Notes: generated from the sequence alone by a model not told the origin. Counted from the first letter of the stretch, positions 1-8,791 are shown. The stretch is 56,276 bases of DNA from Pseudoflavonifractor intestinihominis (GCF_040096055.1 NZ_JBBMFK010000026.1:1-56276); one strand, 5' to 3'. A program made the numbers and translations.

Positions 1-114
1 TGTGTCGCGACTTCATTCTACCAGAGATCTGCAAACCATGTCTCTTTTTCTTTTTGCGAAACTTATTCTACCTTATCGAGCCGGGTGGAGCCGGCGGGAA
101 AATGCAGGATATGC

Positions 115-143
115 TTCACATCGGCAGCCGGATGTTGTATAAT
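115..143 (+). promoter_or_regulatory. sigma-A promoter for the MscS gene
   Basis: TTCACA at 115-120 and a perfect TATAAT at 138-143 are separated by 17 bases. Transcription would begin near 150 and leave a leader of about 75 bases before the MscS start. Nothing else is recognisable in bases 1-114. Confidence 0.6.
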
Positions 144-223
144 AATGTCTGTTACGATAAAACGCCCCGCGGATCTTTTGCGCGGCGTGCGCCGTGTAAA
201 TTTTGATGAAAGGGGGCGGTCCT

Positions 224-1078
224 GTGGACAGCAGTCTTACTGTGGACAGCGCGGTGGGCGCTGACTCGGAAGAGGTCGTAAACGCATTCACGAAGTTTTT
301 TCAGGCCCCGAACCTGTGGCTGAGGGTGCTCTATGTGGTGCTCCTGCTGGCGGTGTGCCTGATCGTCATGAAGCTGCTGATGTCGGTGCTCAACCGGGCG
401 CTGGACCGACTGAATATTGAGAAGGGGCTCCATACCTTTATCAAGTCCGTGGTTAAGATCCTGCTCTGGTTCGTGACCATTATCATTGTCCTGGGCTATG
501 TGGGGATAGAGGTCACATCCCTGATCGCGCTGTTGTCTGTCATCGGCCTGGCCATCTCCCTGGCCATCCAGGGCACCCTCTCCAATCTGGCGGGCGGCAT
601 CCAGGTGCTGGTGTCCAAGCCCTTCAAGGCGGGGGACTACATCGAGACGGACAGCGTGAGCGGCACGGTGAGCGAGATCGGCCTGGTGTATACCAAGATC
701 AAGACCTATGACAACAAGATGATCATGATCCCCAACGGCCAGATCTCCTCCGCCAAGATCACCAACTATACCGCCGAGGAGCGCCGCCGGGTGGACCTGA
801 AGTTCAACACCTCCTACGACGCGCCGGTGGAGCTGGTGAAGGAGACCATCCAGTCGGTGATCCGCAGCCATCCCAAGGCGCTGCGGGACCCGGCGCCCTT
901 TGCCCGGGTCTCGGCCTATCAGGACAGCTCCATTGAGTACGCCGTGCGCGTGTGGTGCGCCACGGAGGACTACTGGACGCTGTATTCCGACCTGCTGGAG
1001 CAGGTCAAGGCCGCCTTTGACCAGAACGGGATCGAGATGACGTACAACCATTTGAATGTCCATATGATACGGGAGTAA
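224..1078 (+). CDS. mscS: MscS-family small-conductance mechanosensitive channel
   Basis: This protein of 284 residues should be an inner-membrane channel that opens under membrane tension and releases solutes after hypo-osmotic shock. Three hydrophobic segments lie at about residues 31-53, 75-95 and 98-125. The third carries the Gly/Ala-rich pore helix (SLAIQGTLSNLAGGIQVL), followed by the beta domain with the family motif MIPNGQISS and a soluble C-terminal alpha/beta domain. Length matches the E. coli MscS type. I chose the GTG at 224 because AAAGGGGG at 209-216 sits 7 bases upstream. An in-frame TTG at 203 and ATG at 206 have no ribosome site. The gene has its own promoter and is followed 23 bases later by an orphan membrane gene, probably in the same transcript. 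Confidence 0.93.
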   Translation: MDSSLTVDSAVGADSEEVVNAFTKFFQAPNLWLRVLYVVLLLAVCLIVMKLLMSVLNRALDRLNIEKGLHTFIKSVVKILLWFVTIIIVLGYVGIEVTSLIALLSVIGLAISLAIQGTLSNLAGGIQVLVSKPFKAGDYIETDSVSGTVSEIGLVYTKIKTYDNKMIMIPNGQISSAKITNYTAEERRRVDLKFNTSYDAPVELVKETIQSVIRSHPKALRDPAPFARVSAYQDSSIEYAVRVWCATEDYWTLYSDLLEQVKAAFDQNGIEMTYNHLNVHMIRE

Positions 1079-1101
1079 GAGCGCACAGGAGGCGGTTGCC
1101 T

Positions 1102-1692
1102 ATGGAGAAGCAATTTTCCGCGGCCGGACAGGGGCTGATGAAGGTTTTTTTCGGCGTATGCCTGTCCGCAGCCTATGTGCTGCTGAACACCATGGGGCTG
1201 GTCCTGGTGCTGATGCCCCTGCGGGTACTCTCCGCCATTATATGCCTTGCCGTCTTCTTCCTGGTGTTTGTGGGGCTGACCGCCTCTTCCGTTGCGGAGA
1301 GCGGCTACCGGCGGGCCATCTGGTGCGCCCGGATCAGCGCTGTGGTGGGACTGCTGGCCGCGTTGAGCGTGGATAACCCCATCCTGATCCTCTCCCTGGC
1401 GGTGGTGCGCCAGCTGCTGGAGCTGGCAGGGATCTTTGTGGTCTGCCGTCTGTCCGGCCGCCTGATGGCGGAGCGGGATGGGGCCACAGACCGCAGGGGA
1501 GAGCTGACCTGGCGGCTGTGCGTGCTGTGCGGCGCGTGCGGCATTTTCTGCGGCATATCCATCTTTATCCTCCATATGAGCGGCAGGATGATGCTGGCCG
1601 TGGTGGCAGTCTATCTGGCATTACAGCTGCTGGTACGGCTGATCTTCATGGTGTTTCTCTACCGGAGCCGGGGGGTACTGACGGCCCGCTGA
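1102..1692 (+). CDS. Unrecognised polytopic membrane protein
   Basis: I do not recognise this 196-residue protein. It has about five or six hydrophobic segments separated by short Arg-rich loops, so it is probably an integral membrane protein with no large soluble domain. The ATG at 1102 is preferred because AGGAGG at 1087-1092 lies 9 bases upstream. The in-frame TTG at 1096 would be too close. It follows mscS closely and ends before a convergent gene. A link to osmotic adaptation rests only on that neighbourhood. Confidence 0.75.
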   Translation: MEKQFSAAGQGLMKVFFGVCLSAAYVLLNTMGLVLVLMPLRVLSAIICLAVFFLVFVGLTASSVAESGYRRAIWCARISAVVGLLAALSVDNPILILSLAVVRQLLELAGIFVVCRLSGRLMAERDGATDRRGELTWRLCVLCGACGIFCGISIFILHMSGRMMLAVVAVYLALQLLVRLIFMVFLYRSRGVLTAR

Positions 1693-1733
1693 GAAAAAGA
1701 GAAGAGCGCCGGGCGTTCCAACGCGCACGGCGC
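1693..1733 (-). terminator. Probable terminator of the DUF4830 gene
   Basis: Read on the minus strand, GCGCCG/CGGCGC (1706-1711 with 1728-1733) encloses an inner GCGTT/AACGC stem. The stem is followed by a pyrimidine run with five T in a row. It lies just past the minus-strand stop at 1754. Confidence 0.5.
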
Positions 1734-1753
1734 CGCAGGCGGCCCGGCCCTGC

Positions 1754-2233
1754 TCAGGACTGGGGACGGGCCAGGCCGTGGATAAAGCCGTCCAGCTGGC
1801 TGGAGAGCACCTCGCCGCCGATGACGGTATTTTTGTAGACCAGCAGGCCGGCCTGGACGCCGGTCTCGCCGGTGGGGTAGTTGGTGATGGTATAGGCGTA
1901 GCGCTTGACCCGCTTGCCGCAGTATTTGGTCAGGTCAAAGCCCTGGCTGGCCTGGAGGTCCAGGTATTGGGCGTAGGTCTCGTCAAAGGTCTCCGGGATC
2001 AGGAGCTCCTCCACCGCGGCGGGCTCCGGGTCCACGGTCCAGCCGTACTGCTCCAGATAGGCCACCCGGTCCTCGTTGGTCCTGACGCCGTCGGGGTCCA
2101 CCAGGGCGGAGACCGCCGTTCCCCTCCCGCCCAGGAGGACGAACAGGGCCACCAGCGCGCCGCAGAGCACCACTCCGGCCACGGCCGCGGCGGTGAGTTT
2201 TCTGCGGTCTACTTTGGCGGTAAAGATAAACAC
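1754..2233 (-). CDS. DUF4830-family membrane-anchored protein
   Basis: The 159-residue product resembles the DUF4830 family of Clostridia. It has a short N-terminus (VFIFTAKVDRRK), one membrane segment at about residues 15-37, then an extracytoplasmic domain with features I associate with the family (TNEDRVAYLEQYGW, LIPETFDETY, GEVLSSQLDGF). No biochemical role is known. The GTG at 2233 is preferred over the upstream ATG at 2272 because a GGAGGG ribosome site precedes it by about 10 bases on the minus strand and the extra residues are highly charged. It is convergent with the orphan membrane gene and divergent from the pseudouridine synthase. Confidence 0.8.
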   Translation of the reverse strand: MFIFTAKVDRRKLTAAAVAGVVLCGALVALFVLLGGRGTAVSALVDPDGVRTNEDRVAYLEQYGWTVDPEPAAVEELLIPETFDETYAQYLDLQASQGFDLTKYCGKRVKRYAYTITNYPTGETGVQAGLLVYKNTVIGGEVLSSQLDGFIHGLARPQS

Positions 2234-2335
2234 AGCGCAACGCTCCCTCCGTTTTATGTCGTGGTAATCCATATGTGGGCGGGGCAGGGGTTATGCCAGA
2301 AAGCGGCGGCAAAACAGACGGACAGGGAGGACAGC

Positions 2336-3085
2336 ATGGAGCGACTGGACAAGATTCTGGCCTCCACGGGGCGGTGGTCCCGGCGGGAGGTAAAGGAGCT
2401 GGTGCGGGCCGGACGGGTGACGGCCAACGGCGGAACGGTGCGCAGCCCGGAGGAGAAGTACCAGCGGGAGGGCCTGGATCTGCGGGTGGACGGACAGAGC
2501 GTGCTCTGTGCCCGGTACACCTACCTGATGCTGCACAAGCCGGCGGGGCTGGTGTCGGCCACGGAGGACCCCAGGCAGCCCACAGTGCTGGAGCTGCTGC
2601 CGGAGCACCTGCGGAAGATCGGGCTCTTTCCTGCCGGGCGGCTGGACCGGGACACCGAGGGGCTGCTGCTCCTGACCAACGACGGCGCCCTGGCCCACGA
2701 CCTGCTCTCCCCACGCAAGCACGTGGACAAGACCTACTTTGTCCAGGTGGATGGGGCGCTGGACCAGTCGGACGTGGAGGCGTTCCGGAGCGGCATGACC
2801 CTGGGGGACGGGCTGGTCTGCCTGCCCGCCGGGCTGGAGCTGCTGGAGGCGCCCGACGAGGCCATCGTGACCCTGCGGGAGGGGAAGTACCACCAGATCA
2901 AACGGATGCTGGCGGCGCGGGGCAAACCGGTGCGCTACCTGAAGCGGCTCACCATGGGCCCCCTGGCGCTGGACGAGGGCCTGGAGAAGGGGGCCTGGCG
3001 TCCCCTGACGGGGGAAGAATTGGACCAGCTGCGGGCTGTTCCAGGAGCTGGAACAGAAGAATCCACAAAAGAATTTGCAGAATAA
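2336..3085 (+). CDS. RsuA/RluB-family pseudouridine synthase
   Basis: This 249-residue enzyme should convert a specific uridine of rRNA to pseudouridine. An S4 RNA-binding domain covers about residues 1-60. The catalytic domain contains GRLDRDTEGLLLLTNDG, in which Asp104 is the expected nucleophile, and ends with the family motif EGKYHQIKRMLAARG. The start at 2336 has AGGGAGG ending 5 bases upstream. A longer in-frame reading from 1778 is antisense to the DUF4830 gene and is not credible. Members of this family modify 16S U516 or 23S U2605, and the sequence alone does not tell me which. Confidence 0.9.
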   Translation: MERLDKILASTGRWSRREVKELVRAGRVTANGGTVRSPEEKYQREGLDLRVDGQSVLCARYTYLMLHKPAGLVSATEDPRQPTVLELLPEHLRKIGLFPAGRLDRDTEGLLLLTNDGALAHDLLSPRKHVDKTYFVQVDGALDQSDVEAFRSGMTLGDGLVCLPAGLELLEAPDEAIVTLREGKYHQIKRMLAARGKPVRYLKRLTMGPLALDEGLEKGAWRPLTGEELDQLRAVPGAGTEESTKEFAE

Positions 3086-3191
3086 GTGCTGAAAACGGCG
3101 AAAAAACAGCGAACTTTTCCTCTTGTCGTCACAAATTCAGGAAGTGTCAGACTGAGTTCGGCAATTTCCACAAAAATTTTTGCGTTTCCTA

Positions 3192-3220
3192 TTGAAATGC
3201 ACAAAAAAATCCGCTATACT
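3192..3220 (+). promoter_or_regulatory. sigma-A promoter of the PucR/CdaR-type regulator
   Basis: TTGAAA at 3192-3197 and TATACT at 3215-3220 are separated by exactly 17 bases. The predicted start near 3227 leaves a leader of about 48 bases. Confidence 0.75.
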
Positions 3221-3274
3221 GTAAAGGAAAATGTGCGTTCCCATGATAATAGAGTTTGAGGGAGGCTGTCGCCT

Positions 3275-4366
3275 ATGTCCAGCAGGATTTTCCAGAGCGT
3301 CGTATTACAGATGAAAGAGAGCTCAGACAGAGCCATTGGCGTCATCGATTCCGAGGGCACGGTAGTGGCCTGTAATGAGTTGACCAATATTGGCGAGCGT
3401 TGGCCCGGTGCGGTGGAGGCGGTGAACGCCGCGGGAAACGAGATCGTCACCTTTGAGGGCAAGACCTTCAAGCCCCTGACCGGCTGGGGCGCTCAGTTTG
3501 ACTACGCCGTGTTCGTCCGCGGGGAGGACGAGCAGTCCAGACTGATCTGCGCCATGGCTGCCGTGGCGCTCAACGGGGCCAAGACCTACTATGAGGAGAA
3601 GCATGACAAGGCCACCTTTGTCAAGAACATCATCTCCGACAACATCCTCTTGGGTGATATCTACGTCCGGGCCAAGGAGCTGCACTTTGTCTCCGAGGTG
3701 CCCCGCGCCGTGTTCCTGATCCGCCAGGTGGGCTCCACCGACGTGGGCGCCATCGACGTGGTCCAGTCCCTGTTCCCCGAGAAGCAGGTGGACTTCGTCC
3801 TCTCCATCAGCGAGACCGACGTGGCCCTCATCAAGCAGCTGTCCGACACCACCGAGAGCAAGGACCTGTACAAGGTGGCCAAGCAGATCGAGGACGCCCT
3901 GGCCGAGGAGCTCAACGTGAAGGCGGTCATCGGCATCGGCACCATCGTCAACCACATCCGGGACCTGGCCCGGGCCTACAAGGAGGCCCAGGTGGCCATC
4001 GACGTGGGCAAGGTGTTCGACACGGAGAAGAGCATCATCAACTACGAGAACCTGGGCATCGGCCGTCTGATCTACCAGCTGCCCACCACCCTGTGTGAGA
4101 TGTTCCTCCAGGAGGTCTTCAAGAAGAACCCCATCGACGCCCTGGACCAGGAGACCCTGTTCACCATCAACAAGTTCTTTGAGAACAACCTGAACGTGTC
4201 CGAGACGGCCCGCAAGCTCTTTGTCCACCGGAACACCCTGGTGTACCGCCTGGAGAAGATCAAGAAGCTGACCGGCCTGGACCTGCGGGAGTTTGACGAC
4301 GCCATCACCTTCAAGGTGGCCCTCATGGTCAAGAAGTACCTGATCTCCCGGGGCATTGATTCCTGA
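3275..4366 (+). CDS. PucR/CdaR-type transcriptional regulator
   Basis: The 363-residue protein has an N-terminal sensor-like domain (about 1-110), a central GGDEF-like fold, and a C-terminal PucR-type helix-turn-helix (about residues 305-345, NVSETARKLFVHRNTLVYRL). This domain plan is that of CdaR and PucR, which respond to carbohydrate-acid or purine metabolites. No metabolic genes flank it, so its ligand is unknown. It has its own promoter and sits just ahead of ftsE with a strong hairpin between them. An AGGG-type ribosome site precedes the ATG at 3275. Confidence 0.85.
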   Translation: MSSRIFQSVVLQMKESSDRAIGVIDSEGTVVACNELTNIGERWPGAVEAVNAAGNEIVTFEGKTFKPLTGWGAQFDYAVFVRGEDEQSRLICAMAAVALNGAKTYYEEKHDKATFVKNIISDNILLGDIYVRAKELHFVSEVPRAVFLIRQVGSTDVGAIDVVQSLFPEKQVDFVLSISETDVALIKQLSDTTESKDLYKVAKQIEDALAEELNVKAVIGIGTIVNHIRDLARAYKEAQVAIDVGKVFDTEKSIINYENLGIGRLIYQLPTTLCEMFLQEVFKKNPIDALDQETLFTINKFFENNLNVSETARKLFVHRNTLVYRLEKIKKLTGLDLREFDDAITFKVALMVKKYLISRGIDS

Positions 4367-4376
4367 ACATGACAAC

Positions 4377-4412
4377 CGTATAGGGGACGCCGGTCTCGGC
4401 GTCCCCTATACG
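4377..4412 (+). terminator. Perfect 16-bp hairpin after the regulator gene
   Basis: Bases 4377-4392 and 4397-4412 are an exact inverted repeat with the four-base loop GTCT. It begins 11 bases past the stop codon. Neither strand has a T-run, so it may be a partial terminator or an mRNA stabiliser. A weak promoter for ftsE (TTGAAT 4416-4421, CATGAT 4439-4444, 17-base spacing) follows. Confidence 0.5.
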
Positions 4413-4468
4413 TAGTTGAATGGATATGCATTGATACGCATGATAACGATCACGCAGACGAGGTAGCT

Positions 4469-5161
4469 ATGATTCGACTCATCGATATCTACAAGACCTA
4501 TGACAACGGCACAAAGGCCCTGAAGGGGATCAACCTGCGCATTGACGACGGGGAGTTCGCCTTTCTGGTGGGCCCCTCGGGCTCGGGCAAGTCCACCATC
4601 ATCAAGCTGCTGACGGCCGAGGTGGCCCCCACCGACGGCCGCCTGATGGTCAACGGCTATAACCTGAACACCATCCGGCCCCGTCAGGTGCCCTATCTCC
4701 GGCGCACCCTGGGGGTCATCTTCCAGGACTTCCGGCTCATCGAGAAGAAGACGGTGGCGGAGAACCTGACCTTTGCCATGCGGGTGGTGGGGGCCTCCTC
4801 CCGGGAGATCCGCAAGCGGATCCCCTATGTGCTGGATCTGGTGGGCCTGTCCAAGAAGAAGGACATGTGCCCCAACCAGCTCTCGGGCGGCGAGCAGCAG
4901 CGTGTGGCCATCGCCCGGGCGCTGGTGAACAATCCCAGCATGATCATCGCCGACGAGCCCACCGGCAACCTGGACCCCCAGCGCTCCCTGGAGATCATGA
5001 TGCTGCTGGAGCGCATCAACGAGCTGGGCACCACCATGCTGGTGGTCACCCACGAGAAGGAGCTGGTCAACCGCTTCTCCAAGCGGGTGGTGGCCATTGA
5101 GAGCGGCAGGATTATCAGCGACGAGACAGGCGGGTATTACAACAATGAGACAACGTTTTAA
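4469..5161 (+). CDS. ftsE: Cell-division ATP-binding protein FtsE
   Basis: FtsE is the cytoplasmic ATPase of the FtsEX complex, which couples ATP hydrolysis at the division site to activation of a murein hydrolase. The 230 residues carry Walker A (GPSGSGKST, 35-43), the ABC signature (LSGGEQQRVAIARAL, from about 138) and Walker B (MIIADEPTGNLD, about 155-166). Length is typical. A GAGGTAG ribosome site precedes the ATG. The last 17 bases overlap ftsX, which indicates translational coupling. Confidence 0.96.
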   Translation: MIRLIDIYKTYDNGTKALKGINLRIDDGEFAFLVGPSGSGKSTIIKLLTAEVAPTDGRLMVNGYNLNTIRPRQVPYLRRTLGVIFQDFRLIEKKTVAENLTFAMRVVGASSREIRKRIPYVLDLVGLSKKKDMCPNQLSGGEQQRVAIARALVNNPSMIIADEPTGNLDPQRSLEIMMLLERINELGTTMLVVTHEKELVNRFSKRVVAIESGRIISDETGGYYNNETTF

Positions 5162-6044
5162 TTTCGGCTATTTTCTCTCCGAGGGCGTCCACAGTATCTT
5201 TACCCACGGTCTCATGTCCTTTGCCGCCGTGTGTATGATCGTGGCCTGCCTTCTGATCATGGGCTCCTTCTCCCTGGTGGCGGTCAACGTGGGGGAGATG
5301 CTGGGCGAACTGGAGCGGGACAACGAGTTCCTGGCCTACGTGGATGAGAACCTGTCCGCGGAGGATGTGGCGGCCCTGAAGGGCACGCTGGAGGCGGTGC
5401 CCAACGTGGCCTCGGTGGAGTTCATCAGCAAGGAGACCGCCAAAGAGGACTACGTGGAGGAGTACGCCAGCGGAGAGGACGCCGACCTGTTCCTGGAGCT
5501 GCCCGACGAGGTGTTCCGGGACCGGTACAGCATCAAGGTCACGGACATTGAGCAGTTCTCCGCCACCGTGGCGGCGGTGGAGGCGGTGCCCGGCGTGGTG
5601 AATATCCAGGCCATCCCGGAGATCGCCCAGGGCTTTGTGGTGGTGAGCAACGTGGCCAGCGGCGTCGCCATTATCCTGGTGGTCATGCTGGTGGTCATGT
5701 CCCTGTTCATCATCGCCAACACCATCAAGCTGGGTACCTTCACCCGGCGGGACGAGATCGCCATCATGAAGATGTGCGGCGCCACCAACAGCTTTGTGCG
5801 CTGGCCCTTTGTGGTGGAGGGCATGATCCTGGGCCTTGTGGGCGCGGTGGTGGCCTTCCTGCTCCAGTGGGGGGTGTACAGCCTCATCGGCCAGGCCATC
5901 GAGACGTCCGACACCATCCAGCTCATCACCATCATCCCCTTTGACGCCATGGCGCTGAAGGTGCTGGGCATCTTCTGCGGCACCGGCCTGGTGGTGGGCG
6001 TGGGCGGCAGTATGGTGGCCATCGGCAAGTTCCTGCAGGTATAA
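5145..6044 (+). CDS. ftsX: Cell-division permease-like protein FtsX
   Basis: FtsX is the membrane partner of FtsE and passes the ATPase cycle to an extracellular hydrolase. The 299 residues show the FtsX plan: one N-terminal membrane helix (about 22-44), a large extracellular loop (about 50-170), then three helices with the conserved cytoplasmic stretch TFTRRDEIAIMKMCGATNSF. The ATG at 5145 lies inside the end of ftsE and gives the expected N-terminus (MRQRFNFGYFLSEG). An upstream in-frame start at 5097 would only add ftsE shadow sequence. The M23 hydrolase downstream is its likely target. Confidence 0.95.
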   Translation: MRQRFNFGYFLSEGVHSIFTHGLMSFAAVCMIVACLLIMGSFSLVAVNVGEMLGELERDNEFLAYVDENLSAEDVAALKGTLEAVPNVASVEFISKETAKEDYVEEYASGEDADLFLELPDEVFRDRYSIKVTDIEQFSATVAAVEAVPGVVNIQAIPEIAQGFVVVSNVASGVAIILVVMLVVMSLFIIANTIKLGTFTRRDEIAIMKMCGATNSFVRWPFVVEGMILGLVGAVVAFLLQWGVYSLIGQAIETSDTIQLITIIPFDAMALKVLGIFCGTGLVVGVGGSMVAIGKFLQV

Positions 6045-6070
6045 GGGGAACAACAAAAAAGGAGATACTC

Positions 6071-7351
6071 ATGGCACAGAAACAACAGAACCAGAAGACG
6101 GGAAAGAAGAAGGTATGGGACACCAGAAGGGTCCTGATGGCGGTCCTGGCCTGTGTGATGGTGGTGCTTCTGCTCCTGCCCATCCTGACCATGGCCATGC
6201 CCGCGGCACGGGCCGTGACCGAGGATGAGCTCCGGCAGCAGATCGAGGACCTGAAGGGGAGCGCCTCCGACGTGGAGAGCAAGAAGGAGGAGCTCCAGAG
6301 CCAGCTGGAACAGGTCCAGGGCCAGAAGGACAAGGCCATGCAGGAGAAGCAGCTCCGGGACCAGGAGCTGGCCTACATCGACCAGCAGATCGCCAACACG
6401 GAGAGCCAGATCGCCTACTATGACCAGCTCATCGAGGAGGAGACCGCCAATCTGGCCGAGGCCCAGGCCAAGGAAGAGGCCCAGTACGAGCTCTTCTGCC
6501 AGCGGGTGCGGGCCATGGAGGAGGCGGGCAACGTCTCCTACTGGGCCATCCTCTTCAATGCCAGCAGCTTTTCCGACATGCTGGACAAGCTGGTGTTTGT
6601 CCAGGACGTGATGGACTACGACAACGCGGTGATCGAGCAGCTCAAGGCGGACCGCCAGGCGGTGGCCGACGCCCTTGCCTCGCTGGAGAGCTCCCGCACC
6701 GAGCAGGCCAACCAGAAGACCCTGCTGGACCAGCAGCGTGCGGACCAGGCCGTCAAGGTGGAGCAGGCCGCCCAGGTGCTGAAGAACCTGGAGGACGACG
6801 TGGCCGAGTATGAGCGGCTGCTGGAGGCCCAGGCCGCCGAGGAGGCCCGGGTCAACGACGAGATCGCTGAGCGTGAGGCCGAGCTGGAGGAGCTGATCAA
6901 GAAGAACCAGATCCAGTTCACCGTCAGCAACGGCTGGCTCTACCCCCTGCCCACCAGCTGCATGACCCTGACCTCGGCCTTCGGCTACCGGATCCACCCA
7001 ATCACCGGCCGGCCCCACAGCCACACCGGCACGGACATCGCCGCGCCCTACGGCACGCCCATCAAGGCGGTGAAGAGCGGCGTGGTCACCATCTCGGAGT
7101 ACGGCAGCTCCTACGGCAACTATGTGGTCATCAGCCACGGCGACGGCACTACCAGCCTCTACGCCCACATGAGCAGCCGGGCGGTGAGCGCGGGCGACGT
7201 GGTCAGCCAGGGCGACGTCATCGGCTACGTGGGCTCCACGGGCAACTCCACCGGCAACCATCTCCACCTGGAGATCCGGGTCAACGGCACCCGGGTGGAC
7301 CCGGAGCAGTACTGGCCCGACCTGCCCTTCTACCGCCAGTACAACACCTGA
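6071..7351 (+). CDS. M23 (LytM) endopeptidase with coiled coil, FtsEX partner
   Basis: This exported protein of 426 residues has an N-terminal membrane/signal segment (about 19-45), a long coiled coil (about 48-275, rich in Glu, Gln, Lys) and a C-terminal LytM peptidase domain (about 300-420). The zinc ligands are intact: H318 and D322 in HTGTD, and H397/H399 in HLHLE. It should therefore be a peptidoglycan endopeptidase rather than a degenerate activator like EnvC. Coiled-coil hydrolases next to ftsEX (PcsB, EnvC, CwlO types) are known FtsX partners. The ATG has AAAGGAG about 6 bases upstream and lies 26 bases after ftsX. A terminator follows, closing the operon. Confidence 0.9.
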   Translation: MAQKQQNQKTGKKKVWDTRRVLMAVLACVMVVLLLLPILTMAMPAARAVTEDELRQQIEDLKGSASDVESKKEELQSQLEQVQGQKDKAMQEKQLRDQELAYIDQQIANTESQIAYYDQLIEEETANLAEAQAKEEAQYELFCQRVRAMEEAGNVSYWAILFNASSFSDMLDKLVFVQDVMDYDNAVIEQLKADRQAVADALASLESSRTEQANQKTLLDQQRADQAVKVEQAAQVLKNLEDDVAEYERLLEAQAAEEARVNDEIAEREAELEELIKKNQIQFTVSNGWLYPLPTSCMTLTSAFGYRIHPITGRPHSHTGTDIAAPYGTPIKAVKSGVVTISEYGSSYGNYVVISHGDGTTSLYAHMSSRAVSAGDVVSQGDVIGYVGSTGNSTGNHLHLEIRVNGTRVDPEQYWPDLPFYRQYNT

Positions 7352-7373
7352 CAACAGAAGAATGTGCTTATGA

Positions 7374-7417
7374 CGGGAGCGGGCGGGGGAGACACCCCCA
7401 CCCGCTTCCGGTTTTTT
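7374..7417 (+). terminator. Rho-independent terminator of the ftsEX-M23 operon
   Basis: A GC-rich stem (arms about 7374-7389 and 7395-7411, one mismatch, loop AGACA) is followed by six T at 7412-7417. It separates the ftsEX unit from the S41 protease gene. Confidence 0.8.
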
Positions 7418-7460
7418 ATAACGCATCCGTACAATCTCTGCCCTGAAAGGAAGCATTCCA

Positions 7461-8630
7461 ATGAGAAAAAAGCGATTTTCCCCCCTGGCCCTGATCCTGG
7501 CCGTGGTGATCACCCTGGCCGTTACCCTGGGCGGCGTGGCCCTGGCCGCCTGGGCGTTCATCGGCCCCCAGGCCCTCACCCTGCTGGAGGGGCTGGCCCT
7601 TGTCAACACCCGGTTTGTGGGGGAGTATGAGGAGAGCGAGGTGGTGGACGCGGCCATGACCGGCATGGTGTCCGGCCTGAACGACCGCTGGTCCTACTAT
7701 CTGGACCCGGAGAGCTACGCCGCCACCCAGCAGCGCCGCCAGAACGTGTATACCGGCATCGGCGTCACGGTCAACTATACCGACGAGGCCGGCCTTACGG
7801 TCATCGCGGTCACCGAGGACGGCCCCGCCGATCAGGCCGGGCTCCAGGTGGGGGATGTGATCACCGCGGTGGACGGCACCTCCCTGGCCGGAGACGCCCG
7901 GTATGACGGCGCCGACCTGATCCAGGGCGAGGCGGGCACCACCGTGGAGCTGGAGGTCCGGGGCGCCGACGGCACGGTGCGCACCGTCACCGCCACCCGG
8001 GCCCAGCTGGAGACCGACCCGGTGGAGTACGAGCTGCTGGAGAGCGGCGTGGGCTATATCCAGGTGAAGAACTTCTACCGCCGCAGCGCCGACCGGGTGA
8101 AGGAGGCGGTGGACGACCTGGTGGCCCAGGGCGCCACGGCGCTGGTGTTCGACATGCGCAACAACGGCGGCGGCTATCTGGACGAGCTCACCGAGATGCT
8201 GGACTATCTGCTGCCCGAGGGGCCCATTTTCCGCCAGCAGGACCGGGAGGGCAACGAGAAGGTGACCAACTCGGACGCCCATTTTATCGACCTGCCCATG
8301 GCCACCCTGGTCAACGCGGACACCTACTCTGCCGCCGAGTTTTTCGGCGCTGAGCTCCAGGAGCAGGGGGTGGGGGTGATCGTAGGGGAGCCCACCTCCG
8401 GCAAGGGTTACTCCCAGCAGACTTTCCCGCTGTCCGGCGGCGGCGGCCTGGGCATCTCCACCGAGAAGTATTTCACCGGCAACGGCGTCTCCCTCATCGG
8501 CACGGGCGTCACCCTGGACCGGGAGGTGTACCTCTCCGAGGAGGAGGGACAGCTGCTGCTGGCGGGCCAGCTGCCCCACGGGGAGGACGCCCAGCTCCAG
8601 GCCGCCCTGGAGCTGCTGGGCGCGGCATAA
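7461..8630 (+). CDS. S41-family carboxy-terminal processing protease (CtpA/CtpB type)
   Basis: This 389-residue serine protease is anchored by an N-terminal membrane segment (about 9-33) and should act outside the membrane. A PDZ domain spans about residues 95-170 (GIGVTVNY to RGADG). The catalytic pair is visible as Ser290 (TYSAAEFF) and Lys315 (SGKGYS), 25 residues apart as usual for the family. The neighbouring ftsEX-M23 genes suggest a role in turning over wall hydrolases or division proteins, which is inference. The start has GAAAGGAAG about 9 bases upstream. A terminator on each side makes it a likely single-gene unit. Confidence 0.92.
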   Translation: MRKKRFSPLALILAVVITLAVTLGGVALAAWAFIGPQALTLLEGLALVNTRFVGEYEESEVVDAAMTGMVSGLNDRWSYYLDPESYAATQQRRQNVYTGIGVTVNYTDEAGLTVIAVTEDGPADQAGLQVGDVITAVDGTSLAGDARYDGADLIQGEAGTTVELEVRGADGTVRTVTATRAQLETDPVEYELLESGVGYIQVKNFYRRSADRVKEAVDDLVAQGATALVFDMRNNGGGYLDELTEMLDYLLPEGPIFRQQDREGNEKVTNSDAHFIDLPMATLVNADTYSAAEFFGAELQEQGVGVIVGEPTSGKGYSQQTFPLSGGGGLGISTEKYFTGNGVSLIGTGVTLDREVYLSEEEGQLLLAGQLPHGEDAQLQAALELLGAA

Positions 8631-8662
8631 GCCCATTGTCTGCGAGTCAAATCGTCGGCGCA

Positions 8663-8703
8663 GCCCGGCGGCTGTCCCGGAGGGGACGCCGCCGGGCTTT
8701 TCC
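8663..8703 (+). terminator. Rho-independent terminator of the S41 protease gene
   Basis: GCCCGGCGGC at 8663-8672 pairs perfectly with GCCGCCGGGC at 8688-8697, with further pairing in the loop. Four T follow, within the run TTTTCC. Confidence 0.85.
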
Positions 8704-8791
8704 ATGGCATGGAGACGGGCCCGGGAGAATATACTTCCTCTGATCCTGGGCGGCTGTGCCGCCTCACGACAAGGACTGCGGGGGAGCGGAT

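Noticed and set aside
1778..2335. N-terminal extension of the pseudouridine synthase
   Set aside because: This part is antisense to the DUF4830 gene. The family N-terminus (S4 domain) begins exactly at the ATG at 2336, which has its own ribosome site.
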